A program made the translations under genes and the position numbers. Of a stretch of DNA of 64,000 nucleotides, positions 62,206 through 64,000 are shown piece after piece (position 1 is the stretch's first letter; every line of letters begins with the position of its first letter). The stretch is from UBA1366 sp047602575 (GTDB lineage Bacteria; Bacillota; Clostridia; Oscillospirales; Ruminococcaceae): positions 558,001-622,000 of the forward strand of contig JASGGY010000003.1 in the NCBI GenBank assembly GCA_047602575.1. Reading direction: 5' to 3'. Under the pieces are notes generated by a model, which did no database searches, was not told the DNA's origin, and was given only the letters and a program-made list of their open reading frames with translations.

Positions 62206-62757
62206 TTAAACGTGTGTGAATTTTTTCGCATACAAGCGATGGGACAACATGTACAAAATAAGCAGCACCGCAGTCAGTGCCAGTCCGGTCAGTGCAGCCG
62301 CACCGGTATCATCCAGCGCGCCGCGCATCCAGAAGCTGGGGTAATAGAACATCCGGTATCCCGCGCCCATTGCGCTGAATGCGGAAAATGTCCCTGCGCC
62401 GTTTCCGATGAGCAGCACCGGTGCGAAATAGAGGAAGAACATCAGCAGCAGTGTGATCAGTTCGTTGACCGGGCTGTAGATTTCGTAGGCGGTGTGGAGC
62501 TTTCCGTCGCGCCAGAACACCAGCCCGAGCATCAAAGCCAGCACCAGCCACGCGCCCATGCTTCCGGCGAAAGAGCCGACTGCGTATTGCGCGAATGTGG
62601 ACAAATCCGAAAAGGGCAGGGCGATCTCCGCCACGAGAGAATACACGGAAACAACCACACCCGTCAGGATCGGGACAAAGACCACTGCGAACAGATTGAC
62701 CAGCAGCATCAGCCCCGCGCGCTTGATTGTATGAAATACCATTGCGTTGAAATCCAT
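62206..62757 (-). CDS. Polytopic membrane protein (183 aa)
   Basis: Four or five hydrophobic segments (LMLLVNLFAVVFVPILTGVV, FAGSMGAWLVLALMLGLVFW, LITLLLMFFLYFAPVLLIG and ALTGLALTAVLLILYMLSHR). The arrangement is loosely like DUF624/YesL proteins but I would not assign it. The ATG at 62,757 follows AGGGGAG; a GTG/other upstream start adds only seven residues. It has its own promoter and lies next to the pilus locus without being part of its operon. Confidence 0.75.
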   Translation of the reverse strand: MDFNAMVFHTIKRAGLMLLVNLFAVVFVPILTGVVVSVYSLVAEIALPFSDLSTFAQYAVGSFAGSMGAWLVLALMLGLVFWRDGKLHTAYEIYSPVNELITLLLMFFLYFAPVLLIGNGAGTFSAFSAMGAGYRMFYYPSFWMRGALDDTGAAALTGLALTAVLLILYMLSHRLYAKKFTHV

Positions 62758-62835
62758 AATGCTCCCCTGTCCGCGCATCCCGCGTTTTCAATCGTGCTTG
62801 CTGCGGAAAAATCCGGCAGCATTCCGCTTACTATT

Positions 62836-62864
62836 ATCATACAACACTTCACACAAAAAATCAA
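62836..62864 (-). promoter_or_regulatory. Sigma-A promoter of the 183-aa membrane protein gene
   Basis: Minus-strand TTGATT (62,859-62,864), 17-bp spacer, TATGAT (62,836-62,841). A perfect ATTTTTTCGAAAAAAT palindrome lies just upstream at 62,867-62,882. Confidence 0.5.
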
Positions 62865-62913
62865 GCATTTTTTCGAAAAAATTTGAACACCTTTTCTTAT
62901 ATATATGCAAAAA

Positions 62914-62939
62914 CCGCTCCGGCTTGTTCACCGGAGCGG
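62914..62939 (-). terminator. Terminator of the 69-aa/phosphodiester glycosidase operon
   Basis: CCGCTCCGG and CCGGAGCGG form a perfect 9-bp stem with an 8-base loop; the minus strand continues TTTTTGC. Confidence 0.8.
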
Positions 62940-62945
62940 CTGTGG

Positions 62946-63155
62946 TTATGATTTATTTTTCTTTCTGTCCGCAAAAATTGAGAGGTAGGCAGTTGCGCCC
63001 GCGCAGATGCAGAGGATGACGAGCAGGATGCGCGATGCGGTGTTTTCCACAAAATGAATACCGGGATTAAAGATGTCGAGGATGACAAAGGTAATGAACA
63101 ACATGGATAGGATCACGGAACAATGCGCAAGCGCCGTTTTGAGCAGCTGTAGCAT
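62946..63155 (-). CDS. Small two-pass membrane protein (69 aa)
   Basis: Function unknown. Two hydrophobic helices (VILSMLFITFVILDIFNPGI and ILLVILCICAGATAYLSIFA) and a basic tail RKKNKS, so both ends likely cytoplasmic. It lies 16 bp after the phosphodiester glycosidase gene on the same strand and ends at the shared terminator, so the two are cotranscribed. Confidence 0.7.
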   Translation of the reverse strand: MLQLLKTALAHCSVILSMLFITFVILDIFNPGIHFVENTASRILLVILCICAGATAYLSIFADRKKNKS

Positions 63156-63171
63156 AAAAAAGCTCCTTTCG

Positions 63172-64000
63172 TTAGTCCGGCTCTTTGATGAGCAGGCAGT
63201 CGCTCAGCTCGCGTCCGCCGCCGTCGGGCAGATTATAAACCGCATCTTTAAAGGTCATAACCGCGGATTTTCCGCCGTCGAGGTTATATGCCTGCTTGCA
63301 ACCGAGCCCTTTCATCACCGCCGCAAGCTCGGTAAGGTTCATCCCCTTGGAATAACCCGGATTGCGTCCGTCAACGGTCACAAAGCAGTAATGCCCGGGT
63401 TCGTAATAGCCGATGGCGGTGCGCGGGTGGCTTTGTAAGAGATAGGAGGTGGTGTTGAATTTCGTCAGAACGTTGCCGTTTTCATCAAGCAGCTGCGGAC
63501 CAAAGCTCCATGACTGATAAGCGCCGGCGGAAACGGCGGCGTCCACGTCAAAATCATTGGGCGAATAGGTTTTCATCGTGCCGTCGTAAAACAAAATGCA
63601 CACATCGCTACTGTTGAGGGTATCGCGGTAGAGCGTGCCGTTTCGGATGACGACGCCGGTGTTGCTGTTGCCGTAATAATCGCCTGCGACGGCGATAATG
63701 GCGTCGTTGTCGGCGTCCATGCCGGTGAGCAGCTGGGTGATGTTTTTACCGTATTTGCCCTGCGCAAACGCGGTGCGGAAGGATTCAATTTTGGCTATGT
63801 AGACATCGGCAACGAAGTAGGTGATCTTGTTGCTTCCGCTGCCGGTTTCGTGCTTGGTAATGGTGACGGAAACGTCGTTGCTGAGATAGCTGTTCGCAGT
63901 CTGGGTCACGGTGTTCTGATTGCCGGTCGGGGTTGTGGCTGCGGGTGTGGTTTGGGTCGGGGTTTCGGTTGTGGTTGCGGGGTTGGTTTTGGTTGGGGTT
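63172..64000 (-). CDS. Phosphodiester glycosidase (NAGPA-like), N-terminus outside the window
   Basis: The C-terminal 245 or so residues match the family of uncovering enzyme-like phosphodiester glycosidases, also seen in bacterial exopolysaccharide proteins: IAVAGDYYGNSNTGVVIRNG, AIGYYEPGHYCFVTVDGR and the glycine-rich NLDGGKSAVM. The reading frame stays open to the window's end through a Thr/Pro-rich linker encoded by a GT-rich simple-sequence tract (63,900-64,000), so it is a surface protein whose anchor or signal lies upstream. The shorter GTG-started reading at 63,909 is not the true start. Confidence 0.88.
   Translation of the reverse strand, partial: TPTKTNPATTTETPTQTTPAATTPTGNQNTVTQTANSYLSNDVSVTITKHETGSGSNKITYFVADVYIAKIESFRTAFAQGKYGKNITQLLTGMDADNDAIIAVAGDYYGNSNTGVVIRNGTLYRDTLNSSDVCILFYDGTMKTYSPNDFDVDAAVSAGAYQSWSFGPQLLDENGNVLTKFNTTSYLLQSHPRTAIGYYEPGHYCFVTVDGRNPGYSKGMNLTELAAVMKGLGCKQAYNLDGGKSAVMTFKDAVYNLPDGGGRELSDCLLIKEPD

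Noticed and set aside
63900..64000. GT-rich simple repeat as a telomere-like or regulatory element
   Set aside because: It encodes the Thr/Pro linker of the phosphodiester glycosidase in an open frame, which explains the bias.

Overview
The window is a chromosomal segment of roughly 55% GC from a spore-forming, anaerobic-type Firmicute, most likely an Oscillospirales/Ruminococcaceae-like Clostridium. The reasons are the paired GlgC/GlgD glycogen genes, spoIIE under a Spo0A-style promoter, GGAGG-type ribosome binding sites with consensus sigma-A promoters (TTGACA-17-TATAAT), a Gram-positive type IV pilus cluster without secretin genes, and the house style of small membrane proteins. This placement is inferred from gene content; no 16S rRNA or tRNA gene is present.

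Layout. 1-5,077 (minus): glycogen synthesis, glgB-glgC-glgD-(repeat-filled gap)-glgA. 5,258-8,564 (minus): spoIIE and rsmA/ksgA. 8,770-17,910 (plus): a purine cluster, preceded by a leader or stand-alone rod-shaped RNA with its own promoter and terminator, then purE-purF-purM-purN, three accessory genes beside a duplicated scrap of purN, a PurO-type IMP cyclohydrolase, an AICAR-transformylase-only PurH and purD. purL, purC, purB and purK are not here; purA lies apart at 31.5 kb. 17,968-20,220 (minus): nucleotidyltransferase, APH-type kinase and two small membrane proteins. 20,394-24,251 (plus): polysaccharide flippase, PC4/YdbC-like protein and a secreted beta-helix protein. 24,295-26,637 (minus): ROK-like and LysR regulators. 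26,816-33,978 (plus): CapA-like lipoprotein, GH31 alpha-xylosidase, methyltransferase, purA and a diguanylate cyclase. 34,034-42,782: a membrane-anchored CBM-like protein, a coiled-coil/sigma-region-4 pair and a giant 2,429-residue cyclic beta-glucan synthase-like protein. 43,190-43,552: an AT-rich XRE regulator flanked by inverted copies of a repeat. 43,648-48,999 (minus): P-II-like protein with a DUF1538 membrane protein, a zinc-dependent phospholipase C-like protein, flavin reductase and small membrane proteins. 49,139-62,061: the type IV pilus locus (pilA, pilT, pilB, pilD, three pseudopilin-like genes, pilO, a pilM-pilN fusion, pilC). 62,206-64,000 (minus): membrane proteins and a partial phosphodiester glycosidase.

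How it fits together. The glycogen block gives ADP-glucose synthesis, chain elongation and branching. The purine block gives PurF, D, N, M, E, the last two steps of IMP synthesis as two separate proteins, and AMP branching through PurA. The pilus block holds every inner-membrane and motor part of a Gram-positive type IV pilus. No prophage, insertion sequence or CRISPR array is visible. The mobile-looking material is a small dispersed repeat family (four clear copies) and the purN tail duplication. The observations most worth following are the purE-proximal RNA, the repeat-flanked XRE island with a perfect operator-like palindrome, the spoIIE promoter with 21-bp spacing, the purN scar, the non-canonical start of the sigma-like gene, and the unusual architecture of the pilus proteins.
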